Assembly (NCBI RefSeq): GCF_019039055.1
Contig: NZ_JAHOPB010000001.1
Location: 3,198,001 to 3,262,000 of the forward strand
DNA: 64,000 bases
Reading direction: 5' to 3'
Source of the DNA: Reyranella humidisoli
GTDB lineage: Bacteria > Pseudomonadota > Alphaproteobacteria > Reyranellales > Reyranellaceae
Shown here: piece by piece, positions 37,540 to 45,580 of the stretch
How positions within the stretch are numbered: position 1 is the stretch's first letter
How the letters are laid out: each line of letters opens with the position of its first letter
The notes under the pieces: model-generated
The model's input: only the letters and a program-made list of their open reading frames with translations
The model's database searches: none
Told to the model about the DNA's origin: nothing
Position numbers and translations under genes: made by a program

Positions 37540-38394
37540 GTGACCGTTGCGTTGCTTGTCCTGCTGAAGGTGATCGTGACCGTGATCATCTTTGGCATCG
37601 GCCTCGACTCCACGCCGCGTGACGCGGTTCGCCTGTTTCGCCATCCCGCCCTGCTGTTGCGCTCCGTACTGGCGATGTACGTGCTGGTGCCGCTGGCAGC
37701 GCTCGCGCTGGTCAAACTGTTGCCGCTGTCGCCGGGCGTGGAGGCGGGCCTGCTCGTGCTCGCGGTTTCGGCCGGCGCGCCGCTGCTCCCGCGCAAGCTG
37801 CTCGGCATCGGCGACGGCGCCTACATCTTCAGCCTCGTCGTCGTCTCCTCGGTACTGGCGGTGATCCTCGTGCCGGTGTGGCTCGAAATCCTCGTGCCGC
37901 TGTTTCCGCGGTTGCCGCATTTGGCGCCGGAACGGGCCGCGCTGATCCTGGGCGAATCGTTCTTCCTGCCGTTGCTGGCCGGCATGGCGGTGCGGTGGCT
38001 GTTTCCGAGGTTCGCCGCGTGGACCGGCGGCCGGCTGGTCGGTGTCGCCGGGCTGTTCCTCGCGCTGACCGCACTCGTCCTGCTCGCGGTGAACTGGCAC
38101 ATCGTGCTCGAGGTCAATTGGCAGGGCGTTGCGGCCCTGGCCGTGCTGATCCTGATGGCGCTGGTCATCGGCCATCTGGTGGGCGGACCGAAAGAGGAGG
38201 ACCGCACCGCGCTCGCCGTGGCGTGCGCGACCCGACATATCGGCGTCGCCGTCGTCGTGGCGACGTCGATGCCGGGGGCGCGCGTCGCCATCGTGATCTC
38301 GGTCTATATCGCGATTTCGGTGGTGATCACGCTGCCCTACACGCGATGGCGCCGCAAACGCACGCCTGAACCCAGACAGGCTCCGCCGAAATAA
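37540..38394 (+). CDS. bile acid:sodium symporter (BASS) family transporter
   Basis: A 284-residue membrane protein with about nine to ten hydrophobic spans. Family cues are GLDSTPRDAVRLFRHPALLLRS near the N-terminus, LSPGVEAGLLVLAVSAGAPLLPRKLLG, and ACATRHIGVAVVVATSM, which corresponds to the conserved ATRN(I)G crossover helix of BASS proteins. Members import organic anions such as bile acids, pyruvate or pantoate with Na+. It starts at GTG 37540. The next gene encodes an ICL/PEP-mutase-family enzyme 67 bp downstream, so an oxo-acid substrate is possible. It has no obvious tie to the phnWAY operon. Confidence 0.72.
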   Translation: MTVALLVLLKVIVTVIIFGIGLDSTPRDAVRLFRHPALLLRSVLAMYVLVPLAALALVKLLPLSPGVEAGLLVLAVSAGAPLLPRKLLGIGDGAYIFSLVVVSSVLAVILVPVWLEILVPLFPRLPHLAPERAALILGESFFLPLLAGMAVRWLFPRFAAWTGGRLVGVAGLFLALTALVLLAVNWHIVLEVNWQGVAALAVLILMALVIGHLVGGPKEEDRTALAVACATRHIGVAVVVATSMPGARVAIVISVYIAISVVITLPYTRWRRKRTPEPRQAPPK

Positions 38395-38461
38395 TCTCGA
38401 TTGCCCTGAAGCGCGCGTGCGGGACAAACTGCGGCGCATTTTCGAGTACGGGGAATTGTCC

Positions 38462-39286
38462 ATGAGTGTCAGCCAGGCCGAGAAGGCCCGCAAATTTCGT
38501 GCGCTCCATGACGCACCGGGCGCCTTCGTCATTGCCAACCCCTGGGACGCGGGCTCGGCGCGCGTGCTGGCCGGTCTCGGGTTCGAGGCGCTGGCCAGTT
38601 CGAGCGGCGCCAAGGCCGGCGTACTGGGCAAGCGGGACGGCAAGGTGACGCGTGAGGAGGCGCTGGCCAATGCGCGGCTGATCGTGAACGCCACCGACCT
38701 GCCGGTGGCTGCCGATCTCGAGAAGGGTTTCGGGGATTCGCCCAACGACGCCGCCGAGACGATCCGCCAGGCCGTCGGCATCGGTCTGGTCGGTGGTTCG
38801 ATCGAGGATGCCACCGGCAACCCGGATCAGCCGCTGTTCGACATCGACACGGCCACGATGCGCATCAAGGCGGCGGTGGAGGCGGCGCGTTCGCTGCCGG
38901 TCCCGTTCGTTCTGACGGCGCGTGCAGAAGGCTTTTTGCGCGGCAAGCCGGACCTGGGCGACGTCATCAAGCGCCTGCAGGCCTTCGAGGCGGCGGGTGC
39001 GGATGTGCTTTTCGCGCCGGGCCTGCCCGATCTCGCCTCGGTGAAGAAGGTCTGCGGCGCGCTGCGCAAGCCCTTCAACTTCATGGTCGGCATCAGGGGC
39101 AAGTCGTTCAGCAAGGCCGAGCTGGAGGCGGCCGGCGTGAAGCGGATCAGCCTCGCCACCTCGCTGTATCGCGCCGCGATGGCCGGCCTGATCGAGGCCG
39201 CCACCGAGGTGAAGGACAAGGGTACCTTCTCCTATCTCGACCGTGCTGTGCCGACGCCCGATCTCAACGCCTTCATGAAGGAGTAG
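38462..39286 (+). CDS. isocitrate lyase / PEP mutase superfamily protein (paralogue 1)
   Basis: A 274-residue TIM-barrel enzyme acting on the alpha position of carboxylates. ATG 38462 follows a GGGGAA site; an upstream GTG is open but less likely. Landmarks are PGAFVIANPWDAGSARVLAG, the gating-loop region SSGAKAGVLGKRDG, the Mg-binding VAADLEKGFGD, GGSIEDATG and LTARAEGFL. The ICL KKCGH loop is absent, so it is not isocitrate lyase. 2-methylisocitrate-lyase-like, oxaloacetate-decarboxylase or phosphonopyruvate-hydrolase activity are the alternatives. A paralogue lies at 44705. A 207-residue membrane protein gene follows 9 bp downstream. Confidence 0.85.
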   Translation: MSVSQAEKARKFRALHDAPGAFVIANPWDAGSARVLAGLGFEALASSSGAKAGVLGKRDGKVTREEALANARLIVNATDLPVAADLEKGFGDSPNDAAETIRQAVGIGLVGGSIEDATGNPDQPLFDIDTATMRIKAAVEAARSLPVPFVLTARAEGFLRGKPDLGDVIKRLQAFEAAGADVLFAPGLPDLASVKKVCGALRKPFNFMVGIRGKSFSKAELEAAGVKRISLATSLYRAAMAGLIEAATEVKDKGTFSYLDRAVPTPDLNAFMKE

Positions 39287-39295
39287 GAGCGGGCG

Positions 39296-39919
39296 ATGCT
39301 GACCGAAGAAGAGATGAAGCGCATCGCGGCCGAGGAGCGCTATCGCCATTCGATCCGCATGTCCCTCGAACAGGAAGCGGCCAAGCCCGCGGCGGAGCCT
39401 GCGCCGTCGCCGGCTCCGGGATTCGGCTCGAAGGTCTATGAATTCCTGAACAGCTCCGTCGGCATGTGGCTTTTGTCTTCCGTGGTTCTCACCGGCGGCG
39501 CGGCTTTCCTGCAGCAGGTCCAGCACGAGCACGAGATCGCGCAGAAGAACCAGGCCGACCTGATCAATCATCGCTTCGAGATCGAACACCGGCTGGACGG
39601 GATGAGTTTCCTGCTGCGCCGGGCCAAGACGGTCGGCGAGGCCAAGGCCGCGCTGGCCGGTGTCTTCAAGAGCGCGATCCCCCTCACGCCGGAGCTGCAG
39701 AACCGCAGCCTCGCCTCGCTCTACCTGACGGTCTATCCGATGCTGGCGGGGGGAGAGAAGGAAAAGACCAACAAAGCCTACAATCTGGTCAAGCAACTCG
39801 AGGACGTGGAACTGCTGCTCCAGCCGCTGCCGGACGACAAGCCGATCGACGAGGATCAGCGCAATCAGATCACCAAGCTGCTGACGGCGATACAGCAGCT
39901 CAAGTTCGCAGAGAAGTAG
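39296..39919 (+). CDS. hypothetical single-span membrane protein
   Basis: A 207-residue protein I do not recognise. Order: charged N-terminus (Glu/Arg/Lys, residues 1-30), Ala/Pro-rich linker (PAAEPAPSPAPG), one membrane span (about residues 55-75, MWLLSSVVLTGGAAFL), a probably helical, coiled-coil-prone segment (QVQHEHEIAQKNQADLINHR), and a helical C-terminal domain rich in Leu and Lys. It starts 9 bp after the ICL/PEPM gene and may be co-transcribed. Its stop is only 3 bp from the convergent rhodanese stop. Function unknown. Confidence 0.75.
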   Translation: MLTEEEMKRIAAEERYRHSIRMSLEQEAAKPAAEPAPSPAPGFGSKVYEFLNSSVGMWLLSSVVLTGGAAFLQQVQHEHEIAQKNQADLINHRFEIEHRLDGMSFLLRRAKTVGEAKAALAGVFKSAIPLTPELQNRSLASLYLTVYPMLAGGEKEKTNKAYNLVKQLEDVELLLQPLPDDKPIDEDQRNQITKLLTAIQQLKFAEK

Positions 39920-39922
39920 GCC

Positions 39923-40303
39923 TCAGGCCTTGTCGACCGATCCACCGCTATCGACCCAGTCCTTGAAGCCACCGAGGTTGAAGACATTTGCGAATCCGAA
40001 ATCCTTCAGGACCTTGCCGCTGAGCGCGGCACGGCCTCCCGAGGCGCAGTAGACGATTACGGTCCTGGACTTGTCGAAGGCCTTGTCGTGGTAGGGCGAG
40101 TCGGGATCGGCGCGGAACTCCAGCATGCCGCGCGAGACGTTGACCGCGTTCGCGACCTTGCCGCTGTTGGCGACCTCGGCGGTGTCGCGCACGTCGACCA
40201 CGAGCGTGTTGCCCTTGGCGATCATGTCCTTGGCCTCGGCCGGAGTGATCTTCGGCACGACGGCGTTGGCGGCCTCCATCATCTGCTTGACACTTGTGGG
40301 CAT
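39923..40303 (-). CDS. rhodanese-like domain protein
   Basis: A 126-residue single-domain rhodanese, a sulfurtransferase fold that carries persulfide sulfur on cysteine. ATG 40303 was chosen because AGGAGGA sits at ideal spacing upstream; longer readings add a non-conserved arginine/proline-rich tail. It has LVVDVRDTAEVANSGKVANAVNVSRG, the active-site loop YCASGGRA with the catalytic Cys, and FNLGGFKDWVDSGGSV at the end. No signal peptide, so cytoplasmic. It stands alone between converging and diverging neighbours. Confidence 0.93.
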   Translation of the reverse strand: MPTSVKQMMEAANAVVPKITPAEAKDMIAKGNTLVVDVRDTAEVANSGKVANAVNVSRGMLEFRADPDSPYHDKAFDKSRTVIVYCASGGRAALSGKVLKDFGFANVFNLGGFKDWVDSGGSVDKA

Positions 40304-40467
40304 GAAATCCTCCTGGCGATTCCGCGGATACGGGACAGGGCGCGAACTCAACGCGCTCGCCCAGCCCGCTGGCACGAATGCTGCTCCCTCCTATAAGGTG
40401 CCGCAAACATGAAGTTGCAAGGAAGCGGCCCTGGTGAATTCGTCCCGCCGCATCGGGACAGGTCGAG

Positions 40468-41712
40468 TTGAGCGCCCTGTTCCATGGCTGGCGGGTCGTC
40501 GGAGCCTGCTTCGTCATTGCCGCCGTGGCCTGGTCGCTCGGACTTTTCGGCTCCAGCGTGTACCTCCAGGCCGTGACGTCGGCGCACGGCTGGCCGATCG
40601 CCGAGGTCGCTTCGGCGATCACCGTGTTCTTCCTCGTGAGTGCCAGCATCCAGCGCGTCGTGGGCCGCAGCATCGACCGGTTTGGGCCGCGCCCCGTGCT
40701 GTTGCTGGGCCTGGCCTGCATGGCGGCGGGCGTGGCGCTGATCGGACAGGTGAGCGCGTCTTGGCAGCTCTATCCCTGCTTCGTGCTGCTCGGCTTCGGT
40801 TGGTCGACGCTCTCGATGACGGGCATCACCACGACGGTCGCGCCGTGGTTCGAGCGCCATCAGGGCCGGTCGATGACGCTCGCCATCATGGGGGCGAGCG
40901 TGGGCGCCATTGCGGGCGTGCCGCTGCTGCTGCTCTCCATCGGCGAGCTCGGCCTCGGGCGAGGACTGATCGTCGCCAGCGTCGTCGCGGTATCGCTGCT
41001 CGGTCCGCTGATCGGCATCGTCCTGCGCTATCGCGGCCCGGCCGATCTCGGCCTGCCGCGCGATGGCGAGGCCCCGCGAAAGGACGCACCGCCGATACTC
41101 CACCTCGCGCCGATCGCCACGGCCGCCAATCGACGCCTGCTGCTGTGGAGCGCTACCGTGGCCTTTGCGCTGGGCCTCACCATCCAGATCGGCTTCATCA
41201 CCCATCATGTGGCCCTGGCCGAGCCGCTGCTGGGACGGGCGGGGGCCGGAATGCTGGTCAGCGCGGCGGGCTTGTCCGCGTTCGTTGGCCGCCTGATCCT
41301 GGCGCGCATCGTCGATCGCGTGAACGCGCGGCGGCTGGGCTGCTTCGTCATGATCGCGCAGGCGGCCTCGCTGCTGGCCATCGCGTTCTGGCCCACCGTG
41401 CCGGTCCTCGTCGTGGCGAGCCTGGTCTATGGCTATGGCATCGGCCATGTGACGACGCTGGGTCCGGTCGTCGTACGCCGCGAGTTCGGCGCGGCGGCCT
41501 TCGGCACCACCTATGGCACGGCTGCCACCGTGATCCAGCTTACCTCGGCGCTCGGGCCCGCCCTGTTCGGCTTCCTGCGCGATGGGTTCGGCGGCTACGG
41601 GCCGGGCTTCGTCATCGCCGCCCTCGTCACCCTGATCGGCTGTGCATCCCTGTTCATCGGCGGTCGCGCCGGAGTCATAATGCCCGGTGACCCGCCAGGA
41701 GTGAAAACATGA
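40468..41712 (+). CDS. MFS transporter
   Basis: A 414-residue major-facilitator protein with 12 predicted spans. The start is a TTG (40468); no ATG or GTG in frame upstream gives a better N-terminus, and FHGWRVVGACFVIAAVAWSLG is a normal first helix. The loop 2-3 motif is GRSIDRFGPRP and the equivalent 8-9 motif GRLILARIVDRVNARR. The N-terminal WRVVGACF and helix-1 SVYLQAV features resemble the monocarboxylate/oxalate-formate-like MFS group. The RidA-family gene overlaps its 3' end by 4 bp. Substrate unknown. Confidence 0.85.
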   Translation: MSALFHGWRVVGACFVIAAVAWSLGLFGSSVYLQAVTSAHGWPIAEVASAITVFFLVSASIQRVVGRSIDRFGPRPVLLLGLACMAAGVALIGQVSASWQLYPCFVLLGFGWSTLSMTGITTTVAPWFERHQGRSMTLAIMGASVGAIAGVPLLLLSIGELGLGRGLIVASVVAVSLLGPLIGIVLRYRGPADLGLPRDGEAPRKDAPPILHLAPIATAANRRLLLWSATVAFALGLTIQIGFITHHVALAEPLLGRAGAGMLVSAAGLSAFVGRLILARIVDRVNARRLGCFVMIAQAASLLAIAFWPTVPVLVVASLVYGYGIGHVTTLGPVVVRREFGAAAFGTTYGTAATVIQLTSALGPALFGFLRDGFGGYGPGFVIAALVTLIGCASLFIGGRAGVIMPGDPPGVKT

Positions 41713-42080
41713 GTACCAACGACATCACCCGCGTTCCCAACCCGCGGGTGCCGGCCAAATCGTCGGTCGCGATCTACCGCCTACCGGGCGGTGGTGGATT
41801 CCTGTGGGGTGTGGCGACGTCGCCGGACCGTACGCAGGACATCCGCGTGCAGACGCTGGGCGCGCTGGGTGTGATCGACGGCTATCTGAAGGACGCCGGC
41901 CTCGACCGCACGCGCATCGTGAAGGCTGAGATCGTCGTTACCGACCACGACAACAAGCCGGCCTTCGACGAGGCCTGGGCGACCTGGATGCCGGCCAACC
42001 AAGGCCCGGTCCGCTCCTTCGTGCAGTCGGTAATGCCCGAAGGCGACCTGATCGAGATCATCGTCACGGCCGCCCTGTAG
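41709..42080 (+). CDS. RidA/YjgF family protein
   Basis: A 123-residue member of the Rid superfamily, trimeric proteins that hydrolyse reactive enamine/imine intermediates or related products. The C-terminal block PVRSFVQSVMPEGDLIEIIVTAA matches the conserved strand with the ligand-binding Arg and the Glu. The N-terminal half (DRTQDIRVQTLGALGVIDGYLKDAG) carries the typical helix. It starts inside the MFS stop region (4-bp overlap), implying joint expression. Which Rid subgroup it belongs to is uncertain. Confidence 0.85.
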   Translation: MSTNDITRVPNPRVPAKSSVAIYRLPGGGGFLWGVATSPDRTQDIRVQTLGALGVIDGYLKDAGLDRTRIVKAEIVVTDHDNKPAFDEAWATWMPANQGPVRSFVQSVMPEGDLIEIIVTAAL

Positions 42081-42144
42081 CGGTGCCTGGAGGGGTGCGG
42101 AAAGGCGAGTTGCCAGTCGGAATGGTTTCCGCAATGAAGTCGGG

Positions 42145-43629
42145 ATGGATACGATCATCGCCCCGGCTTCGCAGAGCCGCACAGCCTCTGAACATTTCGA
42201 CGTACTGATCGTCGGCGCCGGGCTTTCGGGCATCGGCGCCGCCTGGCACCTGCAGAAGAATTGCCCGGGCAAGAGCTACGCCATCCTCGAGGGGCGTGCC
42301 GCGAGCGGCGGCACGTGGGACCTGTTTCGCTACCCCGGCGTCCGTTCCGATTCCGACATGTACACGCTCGGCTATCGGTTCCGCCCTTGGAAGGACCCCA
42401 AGGCCATCGCCGACGGTCCTGCGATCCTGAGCTACATTCGCGAGGTCGCGAGCGACCACGGCATCGACCGCCGCATCCGCTACGGCCATCGCGTCGTCGG
42501 CGCTTCCTGGTCGACCCCGGATGCGAAGTGGACGCTCGAGATCGAACGCGGCGACGAGCGCGTGTTCATCTCCTGCGGCTTCCTCTGGATGTGCAGCGGC
42601 TACTATCGCTACGAGGCAGGCTACCTGCCGGAGTTCCCGGGCATCGATGGTTTCAAGGGCCGGGTCGTGCATCCTCAGCACTGGCCGCAGGATCTCGACT
42701 ATGCCGGCAAGAAGGTGGTGGTGATCGGCAGCGGCGCCACCGCCGTGACGGTCGTGCCGTCGATGGCCGAGACCGCGGCGCACGTCACCATGCTTCAGCG
42801 CTCGCCGACCTACGTCGTGGCACGGCCGGCGCAGGACCCGATCGCGAACAAGCTGCGGCGCCGGCTGCCGCTCAAGCTCGCCTACATGCTGACGCGCTGG
42901 AAGAACGTCCTGCTCGGCATGTATTTCTATCAGATGTGCAAGCGCAAGCCGGAGAAGGTGAAGAGCCTGATCCTGGGCGGCGTGCGCCAGATGCTCGGAC
43001 CGGACTACGACGTCGCCACGCACTTCACGCCGAAATACAATCCCTGGGACCAGCGGCTCTGCCTGGTGCCCGATGCCGATCTCTTCCGCGCCATCCGCAA
43101 GAACAAGGCCTCGGTCGTGACCGACACGATCGAGACCTTCACGGAGAAGGGCATCAGGCTGAAGTCGGGTACGGAGCTGGAGGCCGATGTGGTCGTGACG
43201 GCGACCGGTCTCGTGGTGCAGCCGCTCGGCGGCGCAAAACTGGTCGTGGACGGCAAGCCGGTGAAGCCCTCCGACACCATGATCTACAAGGGCATGATGT
43301 ATTCGGACGTGCCGAACCTCGCGGCGGTGTTCGGCTACACCAACGCCTCGTGGACGCTGAAGGCCGATCTCGTCTGCGAATATGTCTGCCGCCTGCTGAA
43401 CTACATGGACCGCAAGGGCTTCAGGCAGGCGACGCCGCACAGCAGCGACCCGACGCTTACCGAGGAGCCGTGGGTCAACTTCTCCTCCGGCTACATCCAG
43501 CGCGCGCTGCCGCATCAGCCCAAGCAAGGCAGCAAGCGGCCGTGGAAACTCTACCAGAACTACGTGCTCGACCTGCTCACCCTTCGCCATGGCTCGGTGC
43601 GCGACAAGGCGATGGTGTTCACGAAGTAG
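42145..43629 (+). CDS. flavin monooxygenase, Baeyer-Villiger type
   Basis: A 494-residue NADPH- and FAD-dependent monooxygenase that would insert oxygen next to a ketone or oxidise a sulfide or amine. FAD-binding motif VLIVGAGLSGIGAAWHL is at about residues 20-36. The GGTWDLFRYPGVRSDSDMYT block, the Baeyer-Villiger fingerprint FKGRVVHPQHWP (FxGxxxHxxxWP), and the NADPH motif VVVIGSGATAVTVVP are all intact. The closest named group by motif is EthA-like. It begins 64 bp after the RidA gene. A palindromic repeat follows immediately after its stop. Confidence 0.92.
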   Translation: MDTIIAPASQSRTASEHFDVLIVGAGLSGIGAAWHLQKNCPGKSYAILEGRAASGGTWDLFRYPGVRSDSDMYTLGYRFRPWKDPKAIADGPAILSYIREVASDHGIDRRIRYGHRVVGASWSTPDAKWTLEIERGDERVFISCGFLWMCSGYYRYEAGYLPEFPGIDGFKGRVVHPQHWPQDLDYAGKKVVVIGSGATAVTVVPSMAETAAHVTMLQRSPTYVVARPAQDPIANKLRRRLPLKLAYMLTRWKNVLLGMYFYQMCKRKPEKVKSLILGGVRQMLGPDYDVATHFTPKYNPWDQRLCLVPDADLFRAIRKNKASVVTDTIETFTEKGIRLKSGTELEADVVVTATGLVVQPLGGAKLVVDGKPVKPSDTMIYKGMMYSDVPNLAAVFGYTNASWTLKADLVCEYVCRLLNYMDRKGFRQATPHSSDPTLTEEPWVNFSSGYIQRALPHQPKQGSKRPWKLYQNYVLDLLTLRHGSVRDKAMVFTK

Positions 43630-43636
43630 GACACTC

Positions 43637-43708
43637 GTGTCATCCCGAGCGAAGCGAGGGATCCTTCCTGGGCCTGAAGGATCCCTCGGCTGCGTCTCGG
43701 GATGACAC
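43637..43708. repeat. long two-step inverted repeat after the monooxygenase gene
   Basis: GTGTCATCCCGAG (43637-43649) pairs perfectly with CTCGGGATGACAC (43696-43708). Inside it GAGGGATCCTTC (43656-43667) pairs perfectly with GAAGGATCCCTC (43676-43687). The transcript would form a 25-bp two-part stem. It starts 8 bases after a stop codon, so it may end the transcript. Its outer arm resembles the copy at 47726, which marks it as a dispersed element. Confidence 0.85.
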
Positions 43709-43746
43709 GTTTCTTAGAGTGTTTCCGCTTCCGATCGACCCGCACA

Positions 43747-43856
43747 CCTCATCCTGAGGAGCGGCCGCAGGCCGCGTCTCGAAGGATCGGCAACAGACGT
43801 GGTGCTCGTGCCCATGCTTCGAGACGCGCTCCTGCGGAGCGCTCCTCAGCATGAGG
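43747..43856. repeat. second long inverted repeat in the same gap
   Basis: CCTCATCCTGAGGAGCG (43747-43763) pairs with CGCTCCTCAGCATGAGG (43840-43856) with one mismatch. GCGTCTCGAAG (43774-43784) pairs perfectly with CTTCGAGACGC (43817-43827). This CATCCTGAGGAG...CTTCGAGACGCG pattern looks like an intergenic palindromic family of high-GC alphaproteobacteria. It fills most of the gap before the convergent hydratase stop at 43892. Confidence 0.8.
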
Positions 43857-43891
43857 TTGGTGTTGGTGATTCTATCGTACTCGGAAAGACG

Positions 43892-44671
43892 CTAGGTGAT
43901 CGAGACGGTCACCGAGCCGAACGGGCCGAAGTCGGCCAGGAACGTCTCGCCGGGCTTGGGCGCCAGCATGCCGGTGAGCGTGCCGGTGCTGACCATCTGG
44001 CCTTCCTTCATGCCGACGCCGGTGCGCGACAGTTCGTTGGCGAGCCAGGTGAGCGGCACCATCGGATGGTCGAGTGCGGCGGCGGCCGTGCCCTTGCGGC
44101 GCAGGCGGCCATTGGACGAGAGCGTCGCCTCCTGTCCCGGAATGTCCCGGTTGCGCCAATCCTCGATGGCGGGACCATAGACGATCGTGCCGGAGCCGGC
44201 GCCGTCGGCCAGGACGGCGGGCAGGGGCGGGAACGACTCGTCGTGAATGAAGCGGCATTCCGCGAGTTCAAGCCCCGGATGAAGCGACGCGACCGCGTCG
44301 GTGACTTCCTCGACCGTGTAGGGCTTGTCGCGCGGCGGCAGATCGCGGCCCAGCTTCGCCTGGTACTCGACCTCGGGGATCGGGCTTGCAAGCGCTGCAT
44401 GCACGGCGCTGTGCGGCGTTTCCTTCAGGAAATAGACTCGGCCGTAGATCGGCGAATCGGTCCGCAGAGCCTGCTGCATCTCCTCCTTCATCGCCGCGAT
44501 CTTCCAGCCGAGCACAGGCCAGCCCAACTCCTCGGCGACCATGCCGGCGATCCGATAAGCCGTCGCCTTGTCCGGCGGCACGAGATGCGGGGCGAGGCCG
44601 CTCTGGCCGCGATGTTCGCGGCGGAGCATGGCGAGGAGGCGGGCGAGTTCCCGTTGCGCGGTCAGGTCCAT
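43892..44671 (-). CDS. 2-keto-4-pentenoate hydratase-like protein (FAH superfamily)
   Basis: A 259-residue MhpD-type member of the fumarylacetoacetate-hydrolase superfamily, which hydrates or decarboxylates 2-oxo-4-enoates from aromatic meta-cleavage. It has GWKIAAMKEEMQQAL near residue 57, SPIPEVEYQAKLGRDLP (the E-x-E metal-binding region), GLELAECRF, and the C-terminal ELSRTGVGMKEGQMVSTGTLTG. No other meta-cleavage genes are nearby, so the pathway is unclear. The start has an AAGGA site. It is divergent from the ICL/PEPM paralogue with only 33 bp between start codons, so their promoters must lie within or overlap each other's 5' ends. Confidence 0.82.
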   Translation of the reverse strand: MDLTAQRELARLLAMLRREHRGQSGLAPHLVPPDKATAYRIAGMVAEELGWPVLGWKIAAMKEEMQQALRTDSPIYGRVYFLKETPHSAVHAALASPIPEVEYQAKLGRDLPPRDKPYTVEEVTDAVASLHPGLELAECRFIHDESFPPLPAVLADGAGSGTIVYGPAIEDWRNRDIPGQEATLSSNGRLRRKGTAAAALDHPMVPLTWLANELSRTGVGMKEGQMVSTGTLTGMLAPKPGETFLADFGPFGSVTVSIT

Positions 44672-44704
44672 CGGTGTTCCTTAGCAGAAAGCGGAGGAGA
44701 CGAA

Positions 44705-45520
44705 ATGCGGACGCAGGCGGAAAAGGGACAGGTGTTTCGTGAACTGCACGATCGGCCGGGTCTGCTGCTGCTGCCCAATCCCTGGGATGCCGGCACGGCC
44801 AAGCTGCTGCAGTCGCTGGGCTTCGAGGCGCTCGCGACCACGAGCCTCGGCATGTCGAACGCGCTGGGGCGCGTCGACGGCGACAATGCGGTGAGCCGTG
44901 ACGAACTGATCGAGAACTGCCGCGTCATCGCGAGCGCGACCGACCTGCCTGTGAACGCCGATCTCGAGAACGGCTATGCCGATGATCCGAAGGAGGCGGC
45001 CACGATCCTGCGCGACGCGGCTGCGGCCGGCATCGTCGGCGGGTCGATCGAGGATTGGAGCGGCGAGAAGATCTACGACTTCAATCATGCCGTGGAGCGC
45101 GTGGCGGCGGGCGCCGAAATGGCCCGATCGCTGTCGGTGCCCTTCACCTTCACCGCGCGGGCCGAGAACCTGATCCGCGGTGTGAAGGATCTCGACGACA
45201 CGATCCGCCGCCTGCAGGCCTTCGAGAAGGCCGGCGCCGACGTGTTGTACGCGCCGGGCCTGCTCGACCTTGCCACCATGCGTACGGTTGCCTCCGAGGT
45301 AACGAAGCCGCTGAATGCCGTGATGACCGGCGCCGACCCCAACCTCACGGCGGACCAGATCGCAGCGACGGGCGTGAAGCGCATCAGTATCGGCGGCTCG
45401 CTCTCGCGCCTGGCGCTGGCGGCTTTCATGAGGGGCGCCAAGGAAATGAAGGCCGGCAGCTTCCTGTGGATGCGCGACACGATGCCGACCAGCGACCTCA
45501 AGAAGGTGTTTCGGAGCTAA
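44705..45520 (+). CDS. isocitrate lyase / PEP mutase superfamily protein (paralogue 2)
   Basis: A 271-residue relative of the enzyme at 38462, sharing NPWDAG, LGFEALA, the Mg-site pattern (VNADLENGYAD), GGSIEDWSG, TARAENLIRG and AGADVLYAPGL. The gating loop differs (TTSLGMSNALGRVDGDN here), suggesting a different substrate. ATG 44705 has a strong GGAGGAGA site. The open frame extends far upstream but only across the antisense of the hydratase gene. The KKCGH loop of isocitrate lyase is absent. Oxaloacetate decarboxylase, 2-methylisocitrate-lyase-like or carboxyphosphonoenolpyruvate-mutase-like functions remain possible. Confidence 0.87.
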   Translation: MRTQAEKGQVFRELHDRPGLLLLPNPWDAGTAKLLQSLGFEALATTSLGMSNALGRVDGDNAVSRDELIENCRVIASATDLPVNADLENGYADDPKEAATILRDAAAAGIVGGSIEDWSGEKIYDFNHAVERVAAGAEMARSLSVPFTFTARAENLIRGVKDLDDTIRRLQAFEKAGADVLYAPGLLDLATMRTVASEVTKPLNAVMTGADPNLTADQIAATGVKRISIGGSLSRLALAAFMRGAKEMKAGSFLWMRDTMPTSDLKKVFRS

Positions 45521-45533
45521 TTCCCGTCGTCCC

Positions 45534-45574
45534 GATTGAAGCCGCCCTTCGGTCGGCTCCGCCCGGGACGACGG
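45534..45574. terminator. bidirectional hairpin between converging genes
   Basis: CCGTCGTCCCG (45534-45544) pairs perfectly with CGGGACGACGG (45564-45574) around a 19-base loop that contains a further small stem (GAAGCCG/CGGCTCC-like). It sits between two convergent stops (45520 and 45581). No long T-run, so termination in either direction is plausible but unproven. It may be a short relative of the repeats at 43637 and 47726. Confidence 0.55.
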
Positions 45575-45580
45575 TTTGCT

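Noticed and set aside
37540..38394. AEC-family auxin-efflux-carrier assignment for this membrane protein
   Set aside because: The ATRHIGVAVVVA crossover-type motif and span pattern fit the BASS/SBF family better.
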